NCBI RefSeq assembly: GCF_010435915.1
Contig: NZ_JAAFZH010000015.1
Span: 124,001-188,000 of the forward strand
DNA length: 64,000 bases
DNA from: Spirosoma terrae
GTDB lineage: Bacteria; Bacteroidota; Bacteroidia; Cytophagales; Spirosomataceae
Reading direction: 5' to 3'
Part shown: one piece after another, positions 1-8,292 of the stretch
Numbering within the stretch: position 1 is the first letter of the stretch
How the letters are laid out: every line of letters begins with the position of its first letter
The notes under the pieces: generated by a model
What the model was told of the DNA's origin: nothing
The model's database searches: none
What the model saw: the letters and a program-made list of their open reading frames with translations, nothing else
Made by a program: the position numbers and the translations under genes

Positions 1-140
1 GACTCGCGGACGGTCAGTTGAGCACCATATTTAATATTATTCCCGTTATCGGGGAATTTATAGATCACGGTATCGGTCGAGTTATCAACCCAATCGATTA
101 CTTCGATGAATTCGTTACGTATGAAGTCAAAAAGGCCCAT
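1..140 (-). CDS. SPFH domain / virion core-like protein (YdjI type), 5' part only
   Basis: The minus strand from an ATG at 140 runs open to the window edge, giving about 46 residues that begin MGLFDFIRNEFIEVIDW and continue with a DNSTDTVIYKFP stretch and an IKYGAQLTVRE stretch. This N-terminus is what I know from the SPFH/Band-7 family of COG4260 (YdjI, 'virion core protein'), whose members begin MGLFDF-x-x-x-F-I-x-V-I-x-W. The family is membrane-associated but its role is poorly defined. Only the beginning of the gene is here, so domain composition cannot be checked. The gene lies downstream of the aldehyde dehydrogenase on the same strand, with a 94-base gap. Confidence 0.7.
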   Translation of the reverse strand, partial: MGLFDFIRNEFIEVIDWVDNSTDTVIYKFPDNGNNIKYGAQLTVRE

Positions 141-234
141 CGTTCTGGTGTTAACAGGTTATAGAACTTGATAAAGATTGGCTGATACGTCAGTAACTGG
201 TTTACGACGTACCAGCCAAATTCTTAATAAAAGG

Positions 235-1860
235 CTAGAAAATAAAATTCGTACTTAAGAAAGTGGATTTATGCTCGCCCACAATTTCATTAAGAATGTC
301 TTTGTTGGCATCAGTATCCTTGGTAGCCACCGCCGACCGAATGGAAAAGGAACGTAACGCATCCTCAACTGACAGCGTCCCTTCTGCCGAATCTTTCCGA
401 CCGGTAAATGGGAACGTATCGGGGCCACGCTGACACTGGGCGTTAATATTCACTCGGCTAACCAGATTTACCAACGGATCAATCAGTTTGGCAATGGCAT
501 TGGTATCGGTGCCGAAGATACTGGCCTGCATGCCATGATCATCGGTAATGAGGTAATGAATAAATTCTTCCTCATCGTCAAAAGCAACCACCGGAATGAT
601 TGGCCCAAACTGTTCTTCGCGGTAGAGCTTCATGCCTTCTTTTACCGGATATACGACCGCTGGTTTAAACAAGGACTCAGCCACCTCTCCACCGCCCTCG
701 TTTATGATAGCGGCCCCATTTGCCTGCGCGTCCTGAATACATTCGGCCAGATAATCGGGCTTTGTTGGTTCTGGCAATGGGGTAATCTGAGTGCCCGGCT
801 CCCAGGGCATTCCGGGTTTCAGTTTGCTCACTGCCGGGCCAAACCGACGTAAAAACTCATCTGCAACCGAACGGTGTACCCAGATTATCTTAATGGCCGT
901 GCACCGTTGTCCATTAAAAGACAGTGTTCCCAACAGGCACTCGCTAACCGCTACGTCCAGATCAGCATCGGGCAATATGACAGCGGCATTTTTTGCATCG
1001 AGACTCATAATCGACCGTAGTCGATTTAATTTGGGATGTTGACGCTGAAGCTGGTCAGCCACCCGACTAGAGCCAATCAGGGTTAATACGTTCACTTTAC
1101 CTGACTGCATCACGGGCGGAATCACATCCGCTCCTCGCCCATACATCGAATTGACCACACCTTTGGGGAAACTACTCCGGAACGCTTCCAGCAGCGGATA
1201 ATGAAGCAAGGAGCCATGTTTGGGCGTTTTGAACAGGATTGTGTTTCCCATCAGAATACTCGGAATCAGCGTCGTGTAGGTTTCATTTAATGGGTAGTTA
1301 AATGGTCCCATTGCCAGTACGACACCGAGTGGTGATCGCCGAATCTGTCCGATGATTCCTTCTTCAATTCGAAACCGGGACGAGTTCCGGTCCATGGTTT
1401 TCAACGTATCGATTGTATCGTAAATGTATTTGATGGTGCGATCAAACTCTTTGGTCGCATCGGCCAGGTTTTTTCCGATTTCCCACATAATCAGGTTCAC
1501 GACGAGCTTTTTCTGCTCCAGCATCTTACCCACAAATGTTTCCATACAGCTGATACGTCCGGCCACCGACATGGTTGGCCATTCGCCCCGACCGTTATCA
1601 TAAGCGGCCACGGCGGCTTCTAAGGCTTCAAGAGCTTGTTTCGGACCAGTAACCGGAAAACTACCAACCAGTTTCCGTTGCAGATTACCTTCAGCATCGG
1701 GCAAACAAATAGGAGAATAAACCTCAGACACAGGGCCGTTCCAGGTCCGCATTTCGCCGTTGAGCAAATATTCGCGCTGATGGATCGGCTCAATACGATA
1801 GTCGGCCGGAATGCCTGATTCGTCGGGCGGAAAAAGACCGGCAAGTTGTTGGTTGATCAT
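235..1860 (-). CDS. gapN: NADP-dependent glyceraldehyde-3-phosphate dehydrogenase-like aldehyde dehydrogenase
   Basis: A full-length ALDH-superfamily protein of 541 residues, closest by eye to non-phosphorylating GAPDH (GapN), which oxidises glyceraldehyde-3-phosphate to 3-phosphoglycerate with NADP in the cytoplasm. The oxyanion-hole Asn is in GPFNYPL (about N188) and the catalytic Cys is in FNGQRCTA (about C320). The cofactor-side EEQFGPIIP motif is present near the C-terminus. The motif that normally reads ELGGK, with the general-base Glu, reads SLDAK here (about S286), which is unusual for an active GapN. The longest frame starts with GTG at 1869, but ATG at 1860 is the more plausible start. 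It could be a different aldehyde dehydrogenase subgroup; the substrate is inferred from overall resemblance only. Confidence 0.8.
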   Translation of the reverse strand: MINQQLAGLFPPDESGIPADYRIEPIHQREYLLNGEMRTWNGPVSEVYSPICLPDAEGNLQRKLVGSFPVTGPKQALEALEAAVAAYDNGRGEWPTMSVAGRISCMETFVGKMLEQKKLVVNLIMWEIGKNLADATKEFDRTIKYIYDTIDTLKTMDRNSSRFRIEEGIIGQIRRSPLGVVLAMGPFNYPLNETYTTLIPSILMGNTILFKTPKHGSLLHYPLLEAFRSSFPKGVVNSMYGRGADVIPPVMQSGKVNVLTLIGSSRVADQLQRQHPKLNRLRSIMSLDAKNAAVILPDADLDVAVSECLLGTLSFNGQRCTAIKIIWVHRSVADEFLRRFGPAVSKLKPGMPWEPGTQITPLPEPTKPDYLAECIQDAQANGAAIINEGGGEVAESLFKPAVVYPVKEGMKLYREEQFGPIIPVVAFDDEEEFIHYLITDDHGMQASIFGTDTNAIAKLIDPLVNLVSRVNINAQCQRGPDTFPFTGRKDSAEGTLSVEDALRSFSIRSAVATKDTDANKDILNEIVGEHKSTFLSTNFIF

Positions 1861-2017
1861 GGTTAACACAGGTTGATACGGAAACAGCGGTAAACGTCGC
1901 TATTCGCGGAACGAAATCCAACCCATCCAAAAACAAAATTACCCGTTCAACTACCTGATCCGTGCTCTTTTTGAGCAAGGGGCAGCATAACGGGCAAATA
2001 AGAAGAATTAGTACGTA

Positions 2018-2710
2018 CTACAACAGATTGATCCGATTCATCAACTCTGGCTTATTGGCGCGACTAATTGGAATTACCTTGTTGTTAATGACCAACGTAT
2101 TCTCTTCAATATCGACGATCTTGTCCAAATGAACAATGTAGGAACGATGGACACGCATGAACTGAGAGTCGAGCTTTTCGGCCAGATCTTTCATCGTTGT
2201 ATAAACAACGTACGTATGCGTTGAGGTATGGATTTTTACGTAATCGCCAATATTTTCCACGTAGGCAATGGCTTCAAAAGGCAATCGGATATAGCGGCCA
2301 TCAGCTTTGACATAAATTTCTTTACGCCCGCTGGAAGCCACCGGTTTGTTACGATTACTGAGTTCAAGAACTTTCTCCACAGCCAGATTGAAGCGGGGCA
2401 GGGCGATAGGCTTCTTGATATAATCAGTTACCTGGTATTGAAAGGCGTCAAACGCGTATTCCGTTTTGCTGGTCGTCAACACCACAAACGGAATGATCGG
2501 CAGCTTTTCCAGCAACCCAAACCCCGACATCTCGGGTAATTCTACATCAAGCCAGATGAGATCGACGGACTGTTCAGACAAAAAACTCAGTGCATCCACC
2601 GCATTTTCGAACTCCCCCAGTAAGTCTAGCGAACCATGATTTTCGCAAAGTCGCTGTAGCGATTTGCGAGCCATTGGTTCATCCTCAACAATTATACAGC
2701 TCAAGTTCAT
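2018..2710 (-). CDS. LytTR-family response regulator
   Basis: A 230-residue two-domain regulator. Residues 1 to about 120 form a receiver domain with the acidic pair at E9/D10, the phosphoacceptor D55 in WLDVELPEMSG, conserved T79/T80 and the K100-P101 pair. Residues about 130 to 230 form a LytTR DNA-binding domain (motifs IAYVENIGDYVKIHT and FMRVHRSYIVHLDKI). It starts 3 bases after the stop of the hybrid kinase gene, so the two are almost certainly co-transcribed. I infer that it receives the signal from the HPt domain of that kinase and changes transcription in response to the H-NOX sensor encoded first in the operon. The target genes cannot be read from this window. Confidence 0.92.
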   Translation of the reverse strand: MNLSCIIVEDEPMARKSLQRLCENHGSLDLLGEFENAVDALSFLSEQSVDLIWLDVELPEMSGFGLLEKLPIIPFVVLTTSKTEYAFDAFQYQVTDYIKKPIALPRFNLAVEKVLELSNRNKPVASSGRKEIYVKADGRYIRLPFEAIAYVENIGDYVKIHTSTHTYVVYTTMKDLAEKLDSQFMRVHRSYIVHLDKIVDIEENTLVINNKVIPISRANKPELMNRINLL

Positions 2711-2713
2711 AAT

Positions 2714-5557
2714 TTACATCTGAGAAAATTTCTGAATCTCCTCCTTCAGTATAGGCAACATATTACTCGTTTCGGTAGCAATATCATTACAATAAATCTC
2801 CAATAAGCTGCTTTCGGTTCCTTCTTTTACCATTTTATCGAGTTGCTGCATCTTTTCTTCGAGCAAAGGCAGCCCAACCATCGAAAACGTTGGTTTTAAT
2901 TTATGAGCTAAACGAGCCAGCTCAGTCCAGTCTTTGCGTTGGCATACAGCCGGTAACGATAACACTTCCGGTACAATCTCCGTCACGAATGTATCGATCA
3001 TGTCCGCTATGTAGGCGGGGTTATTACCGTATAATTCGATCAGGTGTTTTTCGTCGACCACATTTTCATTGTCTGCCATTGGTGTAGGGGCATAGCGTTG
3101 AAGCATAGCCATGAGCTGGCTAGGTTCGAATGGTTTAGTTAAAAAGTCGTTCATTCCGGCTTCCAGCGCAATGTTTTTATGATCTAACATGGCCGAGGCC
3201 GTCAGGGCAATAATGGGAATATGCTGATTCGGATTTTGGGTACTACGGATAGCAACCGTTGCTTCGTAGCCATTCATGATCGGCATTTGTATATCCATCA
3301 GAATGATATCAAACCGTTCATTCTTCGCAACCTCAACCGCTTTTTTCCCATCCAGCGCTAACGTAAACGGAATTTTCCACTTCGTCAACAGACTGGTTAT
3401 GTATTTCTGGTTCATCAGGTTGTCCTCAACAATCAGCACATGGCAAACCTTTAACTCGTTTCCGACGGGCAACGAATTATCCGTTTTAGTAACCAGCTCA
3501 CTAGTAGAGTCGGCTTTAGCAAACGGCAGCATAAAGGTAAATGTGCTCCCCTCCCCCGCCCGGCTTTTCACTGAAATGGTTCCTCCCTGAATTTCGACCA
3601 GTTCTTTGGTAATAGCTAAACCCAGGCCCGTTCCTTTATGTTTGTGTCCAAATGAATTAACCTGCTTAAATTTCTGAAATACGAGATCGAGCTTTTCTTC
3701 GGGAATACCAATTCCGGTATCGGCTACAGTAAATTCGATCCAGTGCACCGAGTCTTCTTCTTTCCTGATCCGGGCTTTGATTTCGATGTACCCTTCTTCG
3801 GTAAATTTTTCGGCATTACTGACCAGATTCATCAAAATCTGATTCAGCATCACTTCGTCACCGACAAACGTACCCGTTATACGGGCATCGAGCATAACAT
3901 CAATCGTGATCGGTCGATTTTGAAGTTTCATCTCAAAAACCTTCTGCGTCGACCGTAACAAGCCAGCTAAATCAAAGGGCCTCGCCTGTATTTCAATACG
4001 TCCTGCTTCAATTTTGGTCATGTCCAGCAAATCTGAAATTAAACTATGCAGAAAGTCGGCCGATGTTTTCAGTATTTCGATGTACTCGCGCTGCTGACGG
4101 CTGGGTTGTGTGTCGAACAAGAGGTGCGACATACCAATAATAGCGTTGAGCGGTGTTCGAATTTCATGGCTCATATTCGCCAGAAATTGCTTTTCCGCAT
4201 GCCGGGCATCATCAGCAATCTGCTTGGCTCTTGCCAGCTCGCCTTCCAGTTGCTTTCGCTCGGTCAGGTCGTAATGAATACCTATCGAACCAATAATAGT
4301 GCCCGATTGATCGGCAATCGGAACGCCACTAACGAGAACCCAGATTCGACTACCATCTTTTTTGATTAGTTGTAACTCGTACGAACCAGCGTTCCCCTGC
4401 TGACGCTCTACCTGCTGCTGATCGAGCACAGGCTTGAAATCAGCAGGAAGCAGTAGCTCTTTAGCATTAGCCCCTGTTAACTCCTCTTCCGAATAGCCAA
4501 CCATGCGACAGAATCGATCATAGGCCCGTAGGATGGTCTGATCATTATCGACCTCCAGCAATCCAAGCTCCATGTTATTCATGATACCTCTATATTTCTC
4601 TTCGCTGATCCGGATTTGTTCGCGAGCGATGTACTTTTCTGTTACGTCCGTATATTTCCAGAGTTGGCCCATGTGTCGGCCATCCAGACAGATCGGGATA
4701 TAGTCGAGCTCCAGAATGTGTCCGTTCGTCATCCTGACCACTTCACCAACAACAGCCACCTGATCATTGATCATCTGAAGGGCTTTCTGAACAAACTCTT
4801 CCGAATGCTCTATACGACTTTTGAACTCGGCAAAAGCCTCCGAATAATCCTGCTTGATCAGTTGCTGCGTACTACGACTAAGCCCGAACATATCGCAGAA
4901 CAGCTGATTGACCAGAATAATACGCTGGTTCTCATCCTGAACCAGAATACCTGATTGTAGGCTGGTAATTAGCGATGATAACCGAATCTGAGTGGTCTGA
5001 AGCTCAACTTCAGCTTTCCTGCGGTCCGATACGTCGCGGGCTACAGCTACCAGTTCAGCGACATGCCCATCCACTTCAATCAGCCGAACCGTTTGCCCTA
5101 TCCAGACAATCCGGCCGTTTTCTGCCAAAACCGGAAACTCATTGTAGGTACTATCTTTCCTACCATCAATCATTGTCTGGTAGAATTCGATCAGCATCTT
5201 TCGATAGCCCGGCGCAACAATATCGGTAAAATGCTTTCCTACAAACTCTTTTTCAGAATAGCCTAATAGCTTTTCGACCGATAAGCTGACGAATGTGAAG
5301 AAACCATCCGGCGAGATTTTATAGATAATATCCTGAACCGATTCGATCAGTTGCCGATAGCGTTGTTCACTCTCCCGCAACTCAGCCAGTTTGTCACGCA
5401 CTTGCTGTTCGAGATGTTCATTCAGGTGCTGGAGTTGTTCATTGGCGTGGTAAAGCTCCAGCGCTTTTTTTTCTAAAATTACCTCAGCCTGAGCCCTTGC
5501 CGACTTCTCGCGTTCCAGACGTCGCCTAAGGATATCAATATCATCGGTGTGGGTCAT
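2714..5557 (-). CDS. PAS-containing hybrid sensor histidine kinase with receiver and HPt domains
   Basis: A 947-residue soluble kinase with no transmembrane segment. In order: an N-terminal coiled coil (about 5-70), three PAS-like domains (about 65-180, 190-305, 315-435), HisKA with H464 in NMSHEIRTP, HATPase with N581, DTGIG at 613-617 and GTGLG at 642-646, a receiver with D755 in LMDIQMP and K808, and a C-terminal HPt domain with H885 in LAHKLKP. It thus carries a complete phosphorelay in one chain. Its ATG overlaps the stop of the H-NOX gene by 4 bases (ATGA) and the LytTR regulator follows 3 bases after its own stop. H-NOX proteins usually regulate an adjacent kinase or cyclase, so this kinase is the probable H-NOX partner. 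The absence of membrane segments fits a cytoplasmic diffusible signal. Confidence 0.93.
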   Translation of the reverse strand: MTHTDDIDILRRRLEREKSARAQAEVILEKKALELYHANEQLQHLNEHLEQQVRDKLAELRESEQRYRQLIESVQDIIYKISPDGFFTFVSLSVEKLLGYSEKEFVGKHFTDIVAPGYRKMLIEFYQTMIDGRKDSTYNEFPVLAENGRIVWIGQTVRLIEVDGHVAELVAVARDVSDRRKAEVELQTTQIRLSSLITSLQSGILVQDENQRIILVNQLFCDMFGLSRSTQQLIKQDYSEAFAEFKSRIEHSEEFVQKALQMINDQVAVVGEVVRMTNGHILELDYIPICLDGRHMGQLWKYTDVTEKYIAREQIRISEEKYRGIMNNMELGLLEVDNDQTILRAYDRFCRMVGYSEEELTGANAKELLLPADFKPVLDQQQVERQQGNAGSYELQLIKKDGSRIWVLVSGVPIADQSGTIIGSIGIHYDLTERKQLEGELARAKQIADDARHAEKQFLANMSHEIRTPLNAIIGMSHLLFDTQPSRQQREYIEILKTSADFLHSLISDLLDMTKIEAGRIEIQARPFDLAGLLRSTQKVFEMKLQNRPITIDVMLDARITGTFVGDEVMLNQILMNLVSNAEKFTEEGYIEIKARIRKEEDSVHWIEFTVADTGIGIPEEKLDLVFQKFKQVNSFGHKHKGTGLGLAITKELVEIQGGTISVKSRAGEGSTFTFMLPFAKADSTSELVTKTDNSLPVGNELKVCHVLIVEDNLMNQKYITSLLTKWKIPFTLALDGKKAVEVAKNERFDIILMDIQMPIMNGYEATVAIRSTQNPNQHIPIIALTASAMLDHKNIALEAGMNDFLTKPFEPSQLMAMLQRYAPTPMADNENVVDEKHLIELYGNNPAYIADMIDTFVTEIVPEVLSLPAVCQRKDWTELARLAHKLKPTFSMVGLPLLEEKMQQLDKMVKEGTESSLLEIYCNDIATETSNMLPILKEEIQKFSQM

Positions 5558-6093
5558 TCTTTCACAATATCAAAGAGTACCTGGCTACCATCATCGACAA
5601 GATTAGTCTGGGTAACAGTAGCTTTTTCGCCAAAATGTGCCAGACACCCATCAATAAGGCCATGCGCAAAATCGGCTAGCTTCCGCTCAGACTGATAATA
5701 CATCCGAAGGTGATTTTCCTCCGGTTGTTCAACGACAAAATGAGGCAGCTCGGCATCTGGATATATTTTTCGTACTTCTACGTGGATATAATGCTGAATA
5801 GAACTTAGCAAGCTAAAAGCCGAGTCGGATTGTTTCAGAAGAGAGCCATAGGCTTTGGTGAACGTAACGAATAAGTACTGACCATAGGCACGTAGCAGAG
5901 CAGGCACAGGAATTTGGGTCTGCTGGCTAAGCTTATCTACTAATGTGATCATTTCGTGGTGATCATACGTACCGATGGCTGTATATACACCACCGGAGGG
6001 CAGGTTACTTTCCAGAAGTAATTGATCTACCAGTGTATAGCCAAACTTACTCTCTACCATTTCGAGAAACTCCGTAAACACTATTCCTTTCAT
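5554..6093 (-). CDS. H-NOX (heme NO-binding domain) protein
   Basis: A 179-residue stand-alone H-NOX protein of family-typical length. The heme-ligand His is H104 in YIHVEVRKIYPDAELP, and the heme-propionate motif Y-x-S-x-R is present as Y133, S135 and R137. Stand-alone bacterial H-NOX proteins bind NO at ferrous heme and control a partner encoded beside them. Here the stop codon overlaps the start of a hybrid histidine kinase by 4 bases, which strongly supports partnership. I see no distal-pocket Tyr that would clearly point to oxygen binding, but this was not checked against a structure. A TAnnTTTG box 49-56 bases upstream may be its promoter. Identification is strong; the NO response itself is inferred from the family. 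Confidence 0.93.
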   Translation of the reverse strand: MKGIVFTEFLEMVESKFGYTLVDQLLLESNLPSGGVYTAIGTYDHHEMITLVDKLSQQTQIPVPALLRAYGQYLFVTFTKAYGSLLKQSDSAFSLLSSIQHYIHVEVRKIYPDAELPHFVVEQPEENHLRMYYQSERKLADFAHGLIDGCLAHFGEKATVTQTNLVDDGSQVLFDIVKE

Positions 6094-6141
6094 ATGAAAT
6101 ATGACGTTTACATATTGTAATTATATCAATATGTATAGTAA

Positions 6142-6149
6142 CAAATATA
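6142..6149 (-). promoter_or_regulatory. Candidate -7 box of the H-NOX/kinase operon
   Basis: The minus strand reads TATATTTG, an exact match to the Bacteroidota -7 consensus TAnnTTTG, about 50 bases upstream of the H-NOX ATG in the divergent gap. A clear -33 TTG at 19-21 bases spacing is not visible, so the call rests on the -7 box alone. Confidence 0.4.
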
Positions 6150-6333
6150 AGAGTTTATTTCAGAACGGTTTGTAGCCGAGCAACGTGATTATCGAAGATT
6201 TTGCACCAAAAAACCGGCAAAATCTGCAGTTCATCGAAATTTTACGAAGAAGAAAATAATTGAGAGCAACTTTGATCTATCAGACGTGAGCAACCATTCT
6301 TTTCTCTCTATCCATAAATAAGTTGTATACTCA

Positions 6334-6897
6334 ATGAAACGAAAACTAAATGATGAAGAAGTTATACGGCAATACCTGACCACAAGTCCAAACGATTGCT
6401 TTGAAACATTATATAATCGTTACGTTAAAAAGGTATATAGCCGTTGCCTATCCTTGACTAAGGATTCAGAAAAGGCACAGGATTTTACACACGACATCTT
6501 TATTCGGATGTTCTCTCGGCTGGATCGCTTTGAGGAACGGTCTTCTTTTTCGACCTGGCTGTATTCGATCTCCTATAACTACTGCGTGGATCAGATGCGT
6601 CTTGGCGGCCGTTTACAGACAACAGCCTTAGTCGAACACGATGAACCTGCCGATGATCGTTATGCCATCCCAAATGATACAGAAGAGCTTGATGAGGCTA
6701 GTCAGAGGCTTTCCTGGGCTATGAAGCGAATAAGTCAGGACGAAGCGATGATACTACGGTTAAAATATCAGGAAGGATTAGACATACAGCAGATCGCTAC
6801 TAGACTTCACCTGAACGATAGTGCCGTAAAGATGAGACTTAAACGCTCACGCGATAAGGTTAAACAGCTCTGTGGGCAAGCCGCTTACGCCATTTAA
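6334..6897 (+). CDS. RNA polymerase sigma-70 family factor (ECF-like)
   Basis: A 187-residue protein with the two ECF sigma domains. Sigma region 2 lies about 20-90 (FETLYNRYVKKVYSRC, AQDFTHDIFIRMF and FSTWLYSISYNYCVDQMR, the -10 recognition helix). Region 4 lies about 125-182, with ILRLKYQEGLDIQQIATRL and a helix-turn-helix ending AVKMRLKRSRDKV. No anti-sigma factor gene follows; the next gene is convergent. It is transcribed divergently from the H-NOX operon with 240 bases between the starts, so the two may be linked in regulation, but that is only positional. The downstream gap carries five copies of ACCGTAAC. Regulon unknown. Confidence 0.93.
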   Translation: MKRKLNDEEVIRQYLTTSPNDCFETLYNRYVKKVYSRCLSLTKDSEKAQDFTHDIFIRMFSRLDRFEERSSFSTWLYSISYNYCVDQMRLGGRLQTTALVEHDEPADDRYAIPNDTEELDEASQRLSWAMKRISQDEAMILRLKYQEGLDIQQIATRLHLNDSAVKMRLKRSRDKVKQLCGQAAYAI

Positions 6898-6915
6898 CCC
6901 AGACGATCGTTACTC

Positions 6916-7111
6916 ACCGTAACAAATAAGAAGTAAATACCCACCGTAACTATACTAAACAGTACCTACCGTAACTAGTTTACCAATTAACAACTAAAGA
7001 CAAAATACCTACCGTAACAAGCAGGCGTTTACTTAAGTAGGTGGGCACCAATAGCCCCAGTGGCTACTAAAATTCACCACCGTAACCATAGATTGCTCAC
7101 TTACTTAAGTA
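6916..7111. repeat. Cluster of five ACCGTAAC direct repeats plus two TACTTAAGTA palindromes
   Basis: ACCGTAAC occurs at 6916-6923, 6943-6950, 6968-6975, 7011-7018 and 7079-7086. The copies share more upstream sequence (consensus TACyyACCGTAAC; copies three and four are identical over 13 bases). Start-to-start spacings are 27, 25, 43 and 68 bases. TACTTAAGTA, a perfect palindrome, occurs at 7030-7039 and 7102-7111. The cluster lies between two convergent genes, where promoters are not expected. I cannot say whether it binds a protein or is a decayed tandem repeat. Confidence 0.6.
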
Positions 7112-7125
7112 TAGCCAATTCGTCT

Positions 7126-8199
7126 TTAGTTTGCCCAGGCTTTCCGCAAAAAACGTAGCCAGTTTCCGTGCATAACATTGGCTATATCATCGTCTGAATA
7201 CCCCCGCTGACGTAGTAAATCAGGTATTTTCTGTAAATCGGCAATTGTTTCCAGATCATAGGGACACTGTTCTTTACCGAAAGCGCCATCCAGATCAGAA
7301 CCGATTCCAATATGCCGGGCATTACCAGCCAGTTGACAAATATGGTCCAGGTGATCGATCATTACGGACAGTTTACAATTCGTACCCTCTGGAGTCGACT
7401 GACCCCGTACCCAACCAGGCACCATCATCCAAGCATCTAAGGCTCCACCAATAACGGCATCACGAGCAATAAGCTCCCGAATTTGGTCGTCGCTGAATTG
7501 TCGGTTATGGTTCACCAGCGCCCGACAATTGTTATGACTGGCCCAAACCGGACCATTAAAATGATCGAGGGCTTCCCAGAAACTATCGTCGCACAGATGC
7601 GTAGCATCCAGAATGATGTTCAACCGCTCCATTTCGCGAAGCAAGTCTTGCCCGGCAGCGCCCATAAAGCCAGTAGCATCAGTCCCCTGTGCATAACGTC
7701 CCGGCCCGTAGTGAGCAGGGCCAATAGCCCTCAGACCATAGTTGTAGGCCCGTTCGGCAAAAGACGGAGTTATCAACGAATCGGCTCCTTCCAGGCTTAA
7801 AATATAGCCGATGGGCTTCTGGTCGTTTGGTGTTCCATCATTCCAGAGTGCCAGATGCTTTTCAAGGCCAGCCAAATCTCGAATCTGAACCATTTCGCCC
7901 TCGGCTTCCATCAGTTCATACCAGATCCGCTGCCCCTGGGTTTGCGCCCAGGCTTGTTCGGGCGATTGCCAGCCGGGAAGGGGATTGTCGGGAGCTACAA
8001 AGCGAGCAATCTGTGTTGCAACAACCAGACCAATATTTCCGCTACGTAGGGCGGGTAAGGAAACCGTTGCTTTGCCCCGATCGGGCTTATCGGTCATTCC
8101 TTTTTCACGCTCACGAAGTCGCTCAACCGATTGACGCAGATCGCGATTCCACTCCATCGCGTTCATACTCAGATCGAGGTGGGCATCAATAGTAAACAT
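7126..8199 (-). CDS. M19 family membrane dipeptidase (renal dipeptidase-like)
   Basis: A 357-residue zinc dipeptidase of the M19/COG2355 family, which hydrolyses dipeptides and often accepts D-residues at the C-terminal position. Metal-binding features are H7-x-D9 in DAHLDLS, the bridging Glu in LSLEGADS (about 140), His residues in DATHLCDDSF and WASHNNCRALVNHNRQ, and the Asp-containing GIGSDLDG near the C-terminus. No signal peptide is visible, so a cytoplasmic location is likely despite the family name. It is the last of three same-strand genes after RidA and a D-threonine aldolase-like enzyme, separated from the latter by a 93-base gap holding a hairpin. The context suggests handling of D-amino-acid-containing peptides. 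Confidence 0.9.
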   Translation of the reverse strand: MFTIDAHLDLSMNAMEWNRDLRQSVERLREREKGMTDKPDRGKATVSLPALRSGNIGLVVATQIARFVAPDNPLPGWQSPEQAWAQTQGQRIWYELMEAEGEMVQIRDLAGLEKHLALWNDGTPNDQKPIGYILSLEGADSLITPSFAERAYNYGLRAIGPAHYGPGRYAQGTDATGFMGAAGQDLLREMERLNIILDATHLCDDSFWEALDHFNGPVWASHNNCRALVNHNRQFSDDQIRELIARDAVIGGALDAWMMVPGWVRGQSTPEGTNCKLSVMIDHLDHICQLAGNARHIGIGSDLDGAFGKEQCPYDLETIADLQKIPDLLRQRGYSDDDIANVMHGNWLRFLRKAWAN

Positions 8200-8233
8200 G
8201 GGCTATTTTGTGAAATTGGATTTCTGGTTTATT

Positions 8234-8282
8234 GTTTCTGGTTCATGGTGTCGTATTCCATCACTGACCATGAACCAGAAAC
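8234..8282. repeat. Inverted repeat in the aldolase-dipeptidase gap
   Basis: Perfect 15-base arms, GTTTCTGGTTCATGG at 8234-8248 and its complement at 8268-8282, with a 19-base loop. It lies between two same-strand genes and has no poly-T tail at either end, so it does not look like a simple terminator; an RNA processing or attenuation hairpin is possible. Confidence 0.7.
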
Positions 8283-8292
8283 GAAAACACGC

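Noticed and set aside
6916-7111. CRISPR array
   Set aside because: The repeats are 8-13 bases, spacing is irregular, and no cas gene is present.
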